Source: Salegentibacter maritimus (lineage in GTDB: Bacteria > Bacteroidota > Bacteroidia > Flavobacteriales > Flavobacteriaceae). Taken from it: a stretch of 49,813 nt of DNA. The position numbers were made by a program, and so were the translations under genes. How positions within the stretch are numbered: the first letter of the stretch is position 1; each line of letters begins with the position of its first letter. The notes under the pieces were generated by a model that saw only the letters and a list, made by a program, of their open reading frames with translations, did not search any database and was not told the origin of the DNA. The DNA lies in assembly GCF_016236915.1 (NCBI RefSeq), contig NZ_JAEHOK010000024.1, positions 1-49,813 on the forward strand. Reading direction: 5' to 3'. Below, piece after piece: positions 18,245 to 27,654 of this stretch.

Positions 18245-19381
18245 TCAAAATTCAGATTTTCTTTTGTTTAAAGTTTCCCGGTCTATTTCACTTAATAAAT
18301 CAACCTCTTTTTCTATAAAAGGATCGTACCAGTCCGCTTTTTCTTTAGCCCAGGCAATCCAGTCTCTTTTATGACTATCAAGGGAGTTAGATTCAACAGC
18401 ATGTCGCTCAAATTCATTGATATAATTCCTTAAATATTGAGAGCGATGCCAGCGGCCCGCAGTATCGAAAAGATGTTTAAAATTATTAAGTTCAGTGGTG
18501 ACTTTTTCCTCCCTGGCCTTCTTAATAGCCTCTTCCTCTTCAATTTTTTCCCAAATTTCCTGCCTTTCAATCCTTTTTGTTCTTTCTTTGTAAGCCAAGT
18601 GTTCCAGTTTGGCTATAATATTCAGAATTTGAACTTCCAGTTTTTTATCTTTTTGATCTCTCCACTCCTTAGCTCCATAACCGTGACCAATTTTGATAGA
18701 CATTATACCAGAACCCACCATTTCAAACCTTTCCCAGCGTGAATCCTCTACTTTTACTCTTTTTAATATTTCCCTCACTCTAAGTGTAAATTTCTCTTCA
18801 TCAATAAGAAACTCAGAATTTTTATTTTCCGAAATCTTGTGTCCTCGTTGCAGTATAATTTTGATTAAAGTGTTCCATAGCCTTAAAGCCCTGGGAATAT
18901 TGGGTTTTGTAACTTCAGTCGCTAGGCATTCTCCTTGCGAATAAATAATGTCTCTTCCTTTACCAAACCATCCAATTTTTCGGTTCTTTAGAATCTCTTT
19001 TGCCTTTTTTACCAGTGGATGTGGGGCTGAAATACGATCTGGAACTGTGAAGTTTAATCCTGAATGCTGCAATTCATTTTTAATTTTTGCAAGTTCACTA
19101 TTGGAATGAACAAAAGTGTTTTCATCATCTTTTCTCAAAATTAATTCGATATTAATATTCTCTGATTTTGGCAAAGGAACTTTAGGTGATCTTTTACCAT
19201 GTTTTAGTTTCGCCCAATGTCCCAGTTTTGGAGTTGGAATATTGTGCTTCTTGCAGATTTTACGCAAACCATTATCCGAATAAGCATAATCCTTAATTAG
19301 TGAAGTTAAAGGTTTGCCCCATACAAGGTTGTAAAGCTCTTTTCGAGTAACTACAATCTTACCTGATTCTTTGTCGTTCAT
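18245..19381 (-). CDS. Unassigned protein with N-terminal HTH-like region
   Basis: A 378-residue protein. The N-terminus (residues ~12-60) reads TRKELYNLVWGKPLTSLIKDYAYSDNGLRKICKKHNIPTP followed by GHWAKLKHGK; this looks like a helix-turn-helix region seen in proteins commonly found in genomic islands. A long charged coiled coil is visible near residues 260-310 (KIEEEEAIKKAREEKV). The C-terminus is tryptophan-rich (DWIAWAKEKADWYDPF). No catalytic motif is apparent. It is the first island gene after tRNA-Leu and is divergent from hsdM1 with a 175-bp gap, so it could regulate the restriction operon; that is inference. I do not assign a function. Confidence 0.6.
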   Translation of the reverse strand: MNDKESGKIVVTRKELYNLVWGKPLTSLIKDYAYSDNGLRKICKKHNIPTPKLGHWAKLKHGKRSPKVPLPKSENINIELILRKDDENTFVHSNSELAKIKNELQHSGLNFTVPDRISAPHPLVKKAKEILKNRKIGWFGKGRDIIYSQGECLATEVTKPNIPRALRLWNTLIKIILQRGHKISENKNSEFLIDEEKFTLRVREILKRVKVEDSRWERFEMVGSGIMSIKIGHGYGAKEWRDQKDKKLEVQILNIIAKLEHLAYKERTKRIERQEIWEKIEEEEAIKKAREEKVTTELNNFKHLFDTAGRWHRSQYLRNYINEFERHAVESNSLDSHKRDWIAWAKEKADWYDPFIEKEVDLLSEIDRETLNKRKSEF

Positions 19382-19556
19382 GTTATTTTTTACTAGGTAG
19401 AGGTACTAATTAATTTATTAACTCACCAATTATACAAATTTTTAATTCCTGTTTTTTTAACATTACTCTAAGATTTTCTATATTTACCACTAGCGCAGAA
19501 AACACTTCCCTACAGAGTTTCTAGCTATTTTTTATTTTAATTCCCACAGCTACTTA

Positions 19557-21038
19557 ATGCAAAAAGAAAAAATCACCCTATCTCAACTCGAGCAATATTT
19601 ATCTAAAGCGGCCTGGATTTTAAAAGGTCCAGTAGACGCCTCTGATTTTAAAGCCTATATATTTCCGATCTTATTTTTCAAAAGAATATCAGATGTATAT
19701 GATGAAGAATATCAAAAGGCCTTAGAAGAATCTGAAGGAGATGAAGATTATGCAGCTTTACCAGAATTTCACCGATTTGAAATCCCCAAAAATTGCCACT
19801 GGCAAGATGTTCGGGAAACAACTGTTAATATCGGACAGAAGATAGAAGAAGCTTTGCGATGTATAGAACAGGCAAATCAAACCTATTTGTATGGTATTTT
19901 TGGAGATGCACAATGGAGCAATAAAAACAAACTCTCAGATAGGCTCCTAACTGATTTAATAGAGCATTTTTCGCAATATAAATTGTCTAATGACCGGGTA
20001 GATGCCGATATGTTAGGTCAGGCTTATGAATATTTGATAAAGCACTTTGCCGATCTCACCAATAAAAAGGCAGGAGAATTTTATACTCCGCGGTCGGTAG
20101 TTCATTTGCTTGGGTTAATCCTTGATCCTCACGAAGGACAAAGTGTTTATGATCCAGCTTGTGGAACCGGCGGAATGTTACTCGAATGCGTAGATCATCT
20201 AATAGATAATAATGAGGATTACCGAACCTTAAAACTTTACGGGCAGGAAAAGAACCTTACTTCCAGTTCTATTGCCAGAATGAATATGTTTCTTCACGGA
20301 ATTGAAGATTTCCAGATAGTGAGAGGAGATACACTTAGGCAGCCCGCTTTCTTTGAAGCCGATGGTTTAAGAACATTTGACTGTGTGATTGCAAATCCTC
20401 CATTTTCCTTAAAAAACTGGGGTGCTGAGAATTGGGCTAATGATCCTTATGGAAGGAACATAGCCGGAGTGCCGCCAAAAGGAAATGGTGATATGGCCTG
20501 GGTGCAACATATGCTAAAATCTATGAATAGCACTGGACGAATGACGGTTGTTCTACCCCATGGAGCTTTATTTAGGAAAAACGCAGAGGGTAAAATTCGT
20601 AAAAGACTACTTGAGGAAGACCTTTTAGAAGCAGTTATAGGAATAGGGCCAAATATTTTCTATGGGACGCAACTCGCTGCCTGTGTTTTAGTCTTTAAAC
20701 AAGTTAAAGAAGAACAAAAGAAAAATAAAGTGCTATTTATTGATGCATCAGATCAAATAAGAGTAGGTCGTGCTCAGAATTTTCTGGAAGCGGAACATGT
20801 AAATCAGATTTTCACCTGGTATAAGGATTATAAAGATGTAGAAAATTATGTGAAGCTTGCTGATTTTGAAGACATTCAAGAAAATGATTTCAACCTGAAC
20901 ATTCCGCTTTATGTAGAAAAAATTATTGAAGATAACCTGCCTTCTGTTGAAGAGGCTTTATCTGATTTAAAAACGGCTTGGAATGAAAGTTTGAAAGCTG
21001 AGGAAAAGTTTAAAAAGATTTTAAAGACATTTATGTAA
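19557..21038 (+). CDS. hsdM: Type I restriction-modification DNA methylase subunit, first copy
   Basis: 493 residues. An N-terminal HsdM bundle (ILKGPVDASDFKAYIFPILFFKRISD) is followed by the adenine-N6 methylase domain with the AdoMet motif YDPACGTGG near residue 198 and catalytic NPPF near 280. It transfers methyl from AdoMet to adenine, as part of a complex with HsdS. It opens the island operon; its stop overlaps the next start as TAATG. A second, clearly different HsdM lies two genes on, with roughly half of its residues matching by eye. The start is the ATG at 19557. Confidence 0.93.
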   Translation: MQKEKITLSQLEQYLSKAAWILKGPVDASDFKAYIFPILFFKRISDVYDEEYQKALEESEGDEDYAALPEFHRFEIPKNCHWQDVRETTVNIGQKIEEALRCIEQANQTYLYGIFGDAQWSNKNKLSDRLLTDLIEHFSQYKLSNDRVDADMLGQAYEYLIKHFADLTNKKAGEFYTPRSVVHLLGLILDPHEGQSVYDPACGTGGMLLECVDHLIDNNEDYRTLKLYGQEKNLTSSSIARMNMFLHGIEDFQIVRGDTLRQPAFFEADGLRTFDCVIANPPFSLKNWGAENWANDPYGRNIAGVPPKGNGDMAWVQHMLKSMNSTGRMTVVLPHGALFRKNAEGKIRKRLLEEDLLEAVIGIGPNIFYGTQLAACVLVFKQVKEEQKKNKVLFIDASDQIRVGRAQNFLEAEHVNQIFTWYKDYKDVENYVKLADFEDIQENDFNLNIPLYVEKIIEDNLPSVEEALSDLKTAWNESLKAEEKFKKILKTFM

Positions 21039-22819
21039 TGGCATACGAAACCCCAATAACCGTAAAAAAAGCAATTGAAAATATTCGTAAAAGAAAATAT
21101 GTTCTGCCTTCTATTCAGCGTGAATTTGTTTGGCAACCGGAACAAATCGAAAAACTTTTTGATTCTTTAATGCGAGATTATCCTATAAGCACATTTCTGT
21201 TCTGGAAAGTAGAAAAGGATAAGATTAAAGATTTTCAGTTCTACGAATTTTTAAAACATTATCACGAAAAAACTTCTAAACACAATACAAAAGCCGATCT
21301 CGGAAACGAAGAAAACATAATAGCAATTTTAGATGGACAGCAGAGAATGACATCTCTATTTATAGCTTTAACAGGTAGCTATACTAAAAAACTACCTTAC
21401 TACAGCTGGGATAACCCCAACGGATTTCCGAAGAAAAAGCTCTATTTAAATTTATTAAGTAAGGCCGAGGATATTGAAATGGAATATGATTTCCAGTTTT
21501 TAACTTCTGCTGAAGCAAAAAATGAAGAAGGATATTTTTGGTTTGAATGTTCACAAATTCTTCAAATCGAGGATCCTGGTGATATAAATATTTTCCTCAT
21601 GGAGAATGATTTAATGAATACATCTATTTATTCTAAAGAACAGTCCAAGTTTGCTATAAATACGCTTAGTAAACTTTATAACAACATACATCAAAAGGGG
21701 GTTATTAGTTACTACCTGGAAGAGGATGAAGAGCTAGATAAAGTACTTCAAATTTTTATAAGGATAAATAGCGGCGGTACTAAATTGAGTTATTCAGATT
21801 TATTACTGTCAATTGCAACCGCTCAATGGAAAGAGAAAGATGCCCGGGAGGTAATACATGAATTTGTAGACGACATTAACTCAATTGGTGATGGTTTCGC
21901 TTTTAATAAAGATTTTGTCCTTAAGTCTTGTCTGGTTTTGGCAGATTTTAATGATGTTAAGTTTAAAGTGGACAATTTTACCAAAGAAAATATGGCTGTC
22001 ATTGAATCCAACTGGGAAAAAGCATCAGCTTGTATTCGAAAAGCAGTTGAATTAATTTCTAAATATGGCTACAACAGAGACAATTTGCTCGCAACCACTT
22101 CTGTTATTCCTGTAGCTTATTTTATATATACCAATAATTATGAGGATGCAATTCTACATTCATCAAGTAGAGAGGTAGACAGAAAAAAAATAAAGGAATG
22201 GTTGGCCCGTGTTTCTCTTAAAGGAACTTTTGGAGGAACTCCTGATGCTATTTATCCGGTAATGAGAAATTTGATGAATGAAAACCCTGGAAGGTTTCCA
22301 TTAGAAGAAATTATAGATTATTATAGAGGTAAGCGAAAATCTATTTCCTTCAACAGTGATGATATTGAGAATATTTTAGAAATGGATTATGGTAAAGCAA
22401 GAACTTACTGTGCGCTTTCTCTCCTTTATCCTTCTTTAAATCATAATTTTAAATATCACCAGGATCATATTCATCCTAAATCTTTTTTCCGAAAAAGGAA
22501 GTTAAGCGAATTAGGAATTGAAGAGGATGATATGAAGCAGCAATTCATTAGCAGATATAACAAACTATCTAATCTTCAACTATTACAGGCAAATCAAAAT
22601 ACTGAAAAGAGCGATATTCATTTTTCAGAATGGTTGTATAAAACCTTCCCTAGTGATTTGGATGCAAAAGCCTTTTTGATGCAAAATCATATTAAAACAG
22701 ATCAGTCATTAGGATTTGAGGACTTTATTGATTTTTACGAAACAAGAAAATTAGCCTTAAAAAGATTATTGGAATCAATCCTTAATGTTAAGGAAACCGA
22801 GCAAATTGAAAACTTATAA
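21038..22819 (+). CDS. DUF262-family protein with C-terminal HNH-like motif
   Basis: 593 residues. The N-terminal DUF262 domain (ParB/Srx-like fold) has VLPSIQREFVWQPEQIEKLF near 22 and the hallmark DGQQRMTSLF near 99. The C-terminal half carries HQDHIHPKSFF near 474 and an NKLSNLQLLQANQN block, matching the DUF1524-type HNH nuclease region seen in GmrS/GmrD-like type IV restriction enzymes and related antiphage proteins. It starts on the ATG overlapping the hsdM1 stop and ends directly before hsdM2, so it is translated together with the two methylases. Its role in a type I locus is unknown; it could be an extra nuclease or a modification-dependent effector. Confidence 0.85.
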   Translation: MAYETPITVKKAIENIRKRKYVLPSIQREFVWQPEQIEKLFDSLMRDYPISTFLFWKVEKDKIKDFQFYEFLKHYHEKTSKHNTKADLGNEENIIAILDGQQRMTSLFIALTGSYTKKLPYYSWDNPNGFPKKKLYLNLLSKAEDIEMEYDFQFLTSAEAKNEEGYFWFECSQILQIEDPGDINIFLMENDLMNTSIYSKEQSKFAINTLSKLYNNIHQKGVISYYLEEDEELDKVLQIFIRINSGGTKLSYSDLLLSIATAQWKEKDAREVIHEFVDDINSIGDGFAFNKDFVLKSCLVLADFNDVKFKVDNFTKENMAVIESNWEKASACIRKAVELISKYGYNRDNLLATTSVIPVAYFIYTNNYEDAILHSSSREVDRKKIKEWLARVSLKGTFGGTPDAIYPVMRNLMNENPGRFPLEEIIDYYRGKRKSISFNSDDIENILEMDYGKARTYCALSLLYPSLNHNFKYHQDHIHPKSFFRKRKLSELGIEEDDMKQQFISRYNKLSNLQLLQANQNTEKSDIHFSEWLYKTFPSDLDAKAFLMQNHIKTDQSLGFEDFIDFYETRKLALKRLLESILNVKETEQIENL

Positions 22820-24286
22820 ATGACCCAACAACAACTTGAAAAATATCTTTGGGGTGCAGCAACTACCTTGCGTGGTACCATAGATCCTGGTGACTATAAA
22901 CAATTTATTTTTCCGCTGCTTTTTTATAAACGTATTTGCGATGTTTATGATGAAGAGTTTGAGAATGCCTTAAAAGAAAGTGACGGAGATTTAGAATATG
23001 CCGGTTTTGAAGAGAATCACCGTTTTCAGATTCCTAAAGGAGCTCATTGGAACGAGGTTAGAGAAACTACAACAAACGTAGGAATGGAAATTCAGGAGGC
23101 GATGCGTGAGATTGAAAAAGCTAATCCCGATACCCTTTACGGCATTTTTGGGGATGCCACCTGGACCAATAAAGACCGACTGACTGATGAAACCCTAACG
23201 GACCTTATTGAGCATTTTTCTCAACATAAATTAAATCTTGCCAATGTACCCGATGATCAACTGGGGAACGCTTATGAATATTTAATAAAAGAGTTTGCTG
23301 ATGATAGCGGCCATACCGCAGCAGAGTTTTACACTAACCGAACGGTGGTAAAACTTATGACTATGATTATGGACCCGCAACCGGGAGAAAGTGTTTACGA
23401 TCCTACCTGTGGTTCTGGCGGACTTCTTTTAAATTGTGCCTTACATTTAAAAGATGAAGGTAAAGAATATAGAACACTAAAATTATACGGTCAGGAAATT
23501 AACTTGATTACTTCGGCTATTGCCCGTATGAATATGTTCTTGCACGGGATTGAAGAATTTAGAATTGTAAGAGGTGATACCCTGGCCAGACCGGCATTTT
23601 TGGAATATGATGAATTAAAGAAATTTAATGTAATTCTAGCAAACCCGCCATACTCCATTAAATCCTGGGATAAAAAGAGTTTTGACAATGATCCCTACGG
23701 AAGAAATTTATGGGGTACCCCACCACAAGGCTGTGCCGATTATGCTTTCCAGCAACACATACAAAAAAGTTTAGATATTGAAAACGGCCGCTCTATTTCA
23801 CTATGGCCTCACGGGATTTTATTTCGCGATTCTGAAGCGGCAATGCGCAAAAAAATGATTGAAGAAGATCTGGTAGAATGCGTTATTGGTTTAGGACCTA
23901 ATCTTTTTTATAATTCCCCAATGGAAGCTTGTCTTTTAATTACACGGACAAAAAAGACAGAACATAAAAAAGGACAAATTCTTTTTATTAATGCTGTGAA
24001 TGAAGTTAGACAGGAGAAAACTATGGGCTTTCTTGAGCAGACTCATATCGATAAAATCTTTAATGCTTATTCTAATTTCGAAAACAAAGAAGATTTTGCT
24101 GCTCTAGTAGATAAAGAAAAAATTCTTCAAAATGGAGGAAATCTATCTGTTAGTTTATATGTGAGAGCCGATAAATATGATGCAAGCCAAAATGAAGATT
24201 TTTCTGAGGTCTATGAAAAATGGGAGAGATCTTCCCACGAGTTAAAACATTCTATGGAAACACTTTTTCAAACCCTGGAGAATTAA
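22820..24286 (+). CDS. hsdM: Type I restriction-modification DNA methylase subunit, second copy
   Basis: 488 residues. AdoMet motif YDPTCGSGG near 194 and catalytic NPPY near 275, so catalysis looks intact. It differs from the upstream copy throughout (for example ATTLRGTIDPGDYKQF against AWILKGPVDASDFKAY). The start follows the DUF262 stop with no gap, and the stop overlaps hsdS as TAATG, which ties this copy most closely to HsdS. Two distinct HsdM proteins in one operon suggest either a mixed M1M2S complex or two interchangeable subunits. Confidence 0.93.
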   Translation: MTQQQLEKYLWGAATTLRGTIDPGDYKQFIFPLLFYKRICDVYDEEFENALKESDGDLEYAGFEENHRFQIPKGAHWNEVRETTTNVGMEIQEAMREIEKANPDTLYGIFGDATWTNKDRLTDETLTDLIEHFSQHKLNLANVPDDQLGNAYEYLIKEFADDSGHTAAEFYTNRTVVKLMTMIMDPQPGESVYDPTCGSGGLLLNCALHLKDEGKEYRTLKLYGQEINLITSAIARMNMFLHGIEEFRIVRGDTLARPAFLEYDELKKFNVILANPPYSIKSWDKKSFDNDPYGRNLWGTPPQGCADYAFQQHIQKSLDIENGRSISLWPHGILFRDSEAAMRKKMIEEDLVECVIGLGPNLFYNSPMEACLLITRTKKTEHKKGQILFINAVNEVRQEKTMGFLEQTHIDKIFNAYSNFENKEDFAALVDKEKILQNGGNLSVSLYVRADKYDASQNEDFSEVYEKWERSSHELKHSMETLFQTLEN

Positions 24287-25455
24287 TGGAAACAATATTG
24301 GAACAAGAATTAAATGTTAATAAATCTACCTGGCAAAAGATAAAATTTGGCGATGTAGTAAATGAGCCAAAAGAATCGATTAAAGATCCCGAAGCTGCTG
24401 GAATCAGAAATGTAGTAGGCCTTGAACATATAGTATCTGAAGATATACATTTAAGAAATTCCGCCAGTATTGAAGAAGCTACCACTTTCACAAAAAACTT
24501 CAAGAAAGGAGATGTGCTTTTTGGAAGAAGAAGAGCATATCTTAAAAAAGCTGCACAGGCACCATTTAACGGAATTTGTTCAGGAGATATTACAGTTTTT
24601 AGAGCGAAGGAAAATCTGTTGCCAGAATTACTTCCATTTATAGTTAATAACGATAAGTTCTTTGACTATGCGGTAAAGCATTCTGCCGGCGGACTTTCTC
24701 CAAGGGTGAAATTTAAAGATTTAGCCAATTACGAATTTCTCCTCCCACCCAAAGACCAACAAGCCCAACTGGCCGAATTGCTTTGGGCAATGGATGAAGT
24801 AATTGAGAGGGGTTTAATAACTAAGGATAAACTTCAAATAAATAAAGAAGTTTTAAGAAAGGAGTATTTTCAAATTAAAGAAAATTCTAAAACTGTAAAG
24901 ATTGGAAATATAGCAAAGCTCACTGCTGGAGGTACACCAAGTACTTCAAAAACTGAGTATTGGGAGAATGGTGAAATACCTTGGCTTTCTTCTGGTGAAG
25001 TTCATAAAAAAAGGGTTTATAACACAGAAAAACTGATCTCTAGAAAAGGATTACAAGAGTCTAGTGCTAAATTACTTCCTGTAAAAACTTGTTTAATAGC
25101 CTTAGCTGGTCAAGGAAAAACAAAAGGAACTGTGGCTATTTCAGAAATCGAATTGACAACTAATCAATCCGTAGCAGCAATAATCCCTAATAAAGATATG
25201 ATTGAGGCTGACTATCTTTATCACAATTTAGATAGCAGATATCTTGATTTTAGACATATTACGGGTAAAGAAAATTCAAGAACAGGTCTCAATCTTAGAA
25301 TTTTAAAAGGTTTCGAAATTGTATACCACCTACCCAATTTGCGAAAGAGTATTATAGAAAAGTTTAATAATATAGATAAACTGATTGAATTAAGTGATGA
25401 TAAAATTTTGGCATCCAAATCTCTTCAAAAAAGTCTAATCAACCAAATATTTTAG
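24286..25455 (+). CDS. hsdS: Type I restriction-modification specificity subunit
   Basis: 389 residues with two target recognition domains and two conserved helices. The first domain runs from WQKIKFGDVV to LPPKDQQAQLAELLWAMDEVIE, whose last part is the first spacer helix. The second runs from VKIGNIAKLTAGGTPSTSK (the common TRD entry motif) to a closing helix IIEKFNNIDKLIELSDDKI. HsdS reads the two halves of a split DNA site and holds HsdM and HsdR. The ATG at 24286 overlaps the hsdM2 stop; an upstream in-frame start would sit inside hsdM2. Confidence 0.93.
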   Translation: METILEQELNVNKSTWQKIKFGDVVNEPKESIKDPEAAGIRNVVGLEHIVSEDIHLRNSASIEEATTFTKNFKKGDVLFGRRRAYLKKAAQAPFNGICSGDITVFRAKENLLPELLPFIVNNDKFFDYAVKHSAGGLSPRVKFKDLANYEFLLPPKDQQAQLAELLWAMDEVIERGLITKDKLQINKEVLRKEYFQIKENSKTVKIGNIAKLTAGGTPSTSKTEYWENGEIPWLSSGEVHKKRVYNTEKLISRKGLQESSAKLLPVKTCLIALAGQGKTKGTVAISEIELTTNQSVAAIIPNKDMIEADYLYHNLDSRYLDFRHITGKENSRTGLNLRILKGFEIVYHLPNLRKSIIEKFNNIDKLIELSDDKILASKSLQKSLINQIF

Positions 25456-25456
25456 G

Positions 25457-25822
25457 ATGAGTGAAAAGAGCCAGGTTATTGAGTATGTGCAATCCAATTT
25501 TAGATCTACTTCAGTAAAAAGTAGTAATACTAGCTTTTCCAGCATTAATAAATCAAAACAGGTTTGGTGGTTTAATGTGTCGGTTGAAAAATTTGAGGGA
25601 GAAGTAAATCTATTGCTCAAAGGGACTGATGAAATAATCTGGATTCACTTACCCACAAACTTTGTTAATAATCTGGCTTCAAAATTTAAAATCAGGGAAG
25701 ACAAAAATGCGGTAGATCTGGAAATCTCAGCAGATAAATCATATCTCTATTTAAAAGATATAAAATCAGGCGGGACGCATTTTGATTTTAAGCCTTATGT
25801 AGAAGAGAGTTTTAAATTTTAA
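25457..25822 (+). CDS. Small hypothetical protein
   Basis: 121 residues, starting 1 base after the hsdS stop. Ser- and Lys-rich N-terminus (SSNTSFSSINKSKQVWWFNVSVEKFEG) followed by beta-type segments (VNLLLKGTDEIIWIHLPTNFV) and a GGTHFDFKPYVEE C-terminus. I recognise no family. Tight coupling to hsdS on one side and a 6-base gap to the GIY-YIG-like gene on the other argue for a shared role. Confidence 0.7.
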   Translation: MSEKSQVIEYVQSNFRSTSVKSSNTSFSSINKSKQVWWFNVSVEKFEGEVNLLLKGTDEIIWIHLPTNFVNNLASKFKIREDKNAVDLEISADKSYLYLKDIKSGGTHFDFKPYVEESFKF

Positions 25823-25828
25823 AAAAAT

Positions 25829-26341
25829 ATGAAATACACCGGCCCATACTGTTATACCTTATTTCTTTCCGGCGAGAATGGAAAGAGAGTCATTTCTAAA
25901 AAGGAATGTAATGGAGTAACATCAAACTTCCAGAAGCCAGTAACCTTATCTAAAACTCCAAAGATTTATATACTTAAACACGAGGGTGAAATTGTTTATG
26001 TTGGTTATGCCAGCCAGGCAATAGGAACAAGACTATCCCAGGGGATTAAAGCAAAAGGGCTAAATGGATATCACGGTTATAAATGGAAGCAGGTAGATCA
26101 ACTGGAATTATTTGTTTATGTTTTTGATAAAGAAATTAAGGGCGGTAAACATTTAGATGATAAGCCTTTCACTTTATTGGCTGAGGCTGTTGAAGCTGAG
26201 CTGGTGTATAAGGTTAGAGAGAAAACAGGACAATGGCCGGAGTTTCAGAATGAGATTCATTTTAATAATGAGGATTTAGAATTGACAAAAAGAATTGCCG
26301 GAAAAATGTTTGAGGAAATAATGCTTGAACTCACCCAATGA
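25829..26341 (+). CDS. GIY-YIG-like nuclease domain protein
   Basis: 170 residues. The pattern of a GIY-YIG nuclease is visible: KIY at 45-47, YVG at 57-59, Arg68 on the following helix, a Glu at 122 or 124 in EAVEAELVYKV, and Asn141 in FQNEIHF. The first motif is degenerate (KIY for GIY). The segment IVYVGYASQAIGTRLSQG closely resembles part of the HARE-HTH protein three genes downstream, so the two are likely paralogous. GIY-YIG domains cut DNA with one metal ion. Its stop overlaps the next start as ATGA. Confidence 0.65.
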   Translation: MKYTGPYCYTLFLSGENGKRVISKKECNGVTSNFQKPVTLSKTPKIYILKHEGEIVYVGYASQAIGTRLSQGIKAKGLNGYHGYKWKQVDQLELFVYVFDKEIKGGKHLDDKPFTLLAEAVEAELVYKVREKTGQWPEFQNEIHFNNEDLELTKRIAGKMFEEIMLELTQ

Positions 26342-27024
26342 TATATGCAGTAAAACACAATAAGGTTGACCGTAACCAATTTAAATTAAATGAAGATTCA
26401 TTAACCTCTTCGGTTTTTGAAAGGTTGATGTATCTACCCAAAGAAATGTTTCAGCATATTTTGGAAAAGGCTTTATATGATAACATACCGGGACTGGATT
26501 TAGCCAGCATCGAAAGTGTGGAGTACTGGCCGAACTGGAGTGCAGAGGAGACTTCTAACTCCAATCATGTTCAACCGGATGTTTTTATCCGTACCCCGAA
26601 GTCAGATGTTATTATAGAAACCAAACGCTATGATATCAAACAGCAGGATCCTAATCAGTGGAGAAACCAGATAATTGCTTATCACACGGAATACAGGGAA
26701 GACCAAAGGGAATTAATTTATATAGCCTTGGGTGGACTCAATAATAATAAGACCGAACCTGTTCATCATGATTATTATACCACAAAAATTTACAAATGTA
26801 AATGGCAGAGGATATTAGATGTGGTAAAAGAGGTTTTATACAGGCTTGAATCTTCTTATGATTTGACCAATAATCATACTGCCATTCATAATATTCTAAG
26901 CGATATTATTTTAGTTTTTGGGATGTATGGCTATTCAACAGCCGAATGGTTTGAAAAATTTGTAAAGCCTTTGAAAATATCTCAATCAGGAATTAATTTA
27001 CTATCACAAGAATGGAAAAATTAA
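26338..27024 (+). CDS. PD-(D/E)XK-like nuclease candidate
   Basis: 228 residues. The core HVQPDVFIRTPKSDVIIETKR supplies Asp81 and Glu94-x-Lys96, with a helix (NQWRNQIIAYHTEY) and a beta strand (LIYIALGG) following in the order expected for a PD-(D/E)XK fold. I do not recognise a named family. The ATG at 26338 overlaps the previous stop; its own end overlaps the next start by 13 bases. The context suggests a DNA-cleaving component of the operon. Confidence 0.6.
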   Translation: MIYAVKHNKVDRNQFKLNEDSLTSSVFERLMYLPKEMFQHILEKALYDNIPGLDLASIESVEYWPNWSAEETSNSNHVQPDVFIRTPKSDVIIETKRYDIKQQDPNQWRNQIIAYHTEYREDQRELIYIALGGLNNNKTEPVHHDYYTTKIYKCKWQRILDVVKEVLYRLESSYDLTNNHTAIHNILSDIILVFGMYGYSTAEWFEKFVKPLKISQSGINLLSQEWKN

Positions 27025-27638
27025 ACTCAGCAGAATTTCATGATGTTTTAAAAGATATAAGATCCTCTTATAGACTTTTGGCATTATATCAAAGAAGAGT
27101 TCTAGATGTCGTAAAATATATTGGAAATCAGTACAACTTCAATTTTACCAGTGGCTGGTCAAAATTTAGCAATGCAAGTTTAAATGGGACAAGAGCAAGC
27201 ATTGAGAAATGGAGTTGGGATTGGTTATCAATGTACCTCTATGAATTCAACATGGGGAAACGTGAAATTAATGGAGGCACTTATTTTTTCAGAATTATTC
27301 ATCAAGCTGATACCGGATTTTTTGATGAAAATGAAAAAACTGATATTTCAAAACTGGATATTTCAAAATTTGGGAATGTTGAAGTTGCTTCAACCCGACT
27401 CTTCCTTGTACTTACAAAAGACAGGGATGGTTGGCCTTTTCAAAAAAATTTGTTAGATAATAATTTATCTAAGAATTCTGAAGGATTAATTTGTAATGAA
27501 AATTGGATGGGTGTTCCTTATGAAATGGAAAGATTCTATAATCGTAGCACTACTGATAAAGTTTTAGCTGACTTTAATCAAAAAGTAAAATTATACTTCA
27601 ATATTGAAATATTGCAGACAATAGAGGCGGAAGATTAA
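27012..27638 (+). CDS. Unassigned operon protein
   Basis: 208 residues. Aromatic-rich in the first half (FTSGWSKFSN, IEKWSWDWLSMYLYEF) with mixed alpha/beta character and no catalytic motif I can support. The first half has the look of proteins found beside phage-defence nucleases, but I cannot name a family. It overlaps the preceding PD-(D/E)XK-like gene and lies 16 bases before the HARE-HTH gene, so it is part of the same transcript. Confidence 0.65.
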   Translation: MEKLNSAEFHDVLKDIRSSYRLLALYQRRVLDVVKYIGNQYNFNFTSGWSKFSNASLNGTRASIEKWSWDWLSMYLYEFNMGKREINGGTYFFRIIHQADTGFFDENEKTDISKLDISKFGNVEVASTRLFLVLTKDRDGWPFQKNLLDNNLSKNSEGLICNENWMGVPYEMERFYNRSTTDKVLADFNQKVKLYFNIEILQTIEAED

Positions 27639-27654
27639 CTACAAGAAACTGAAT

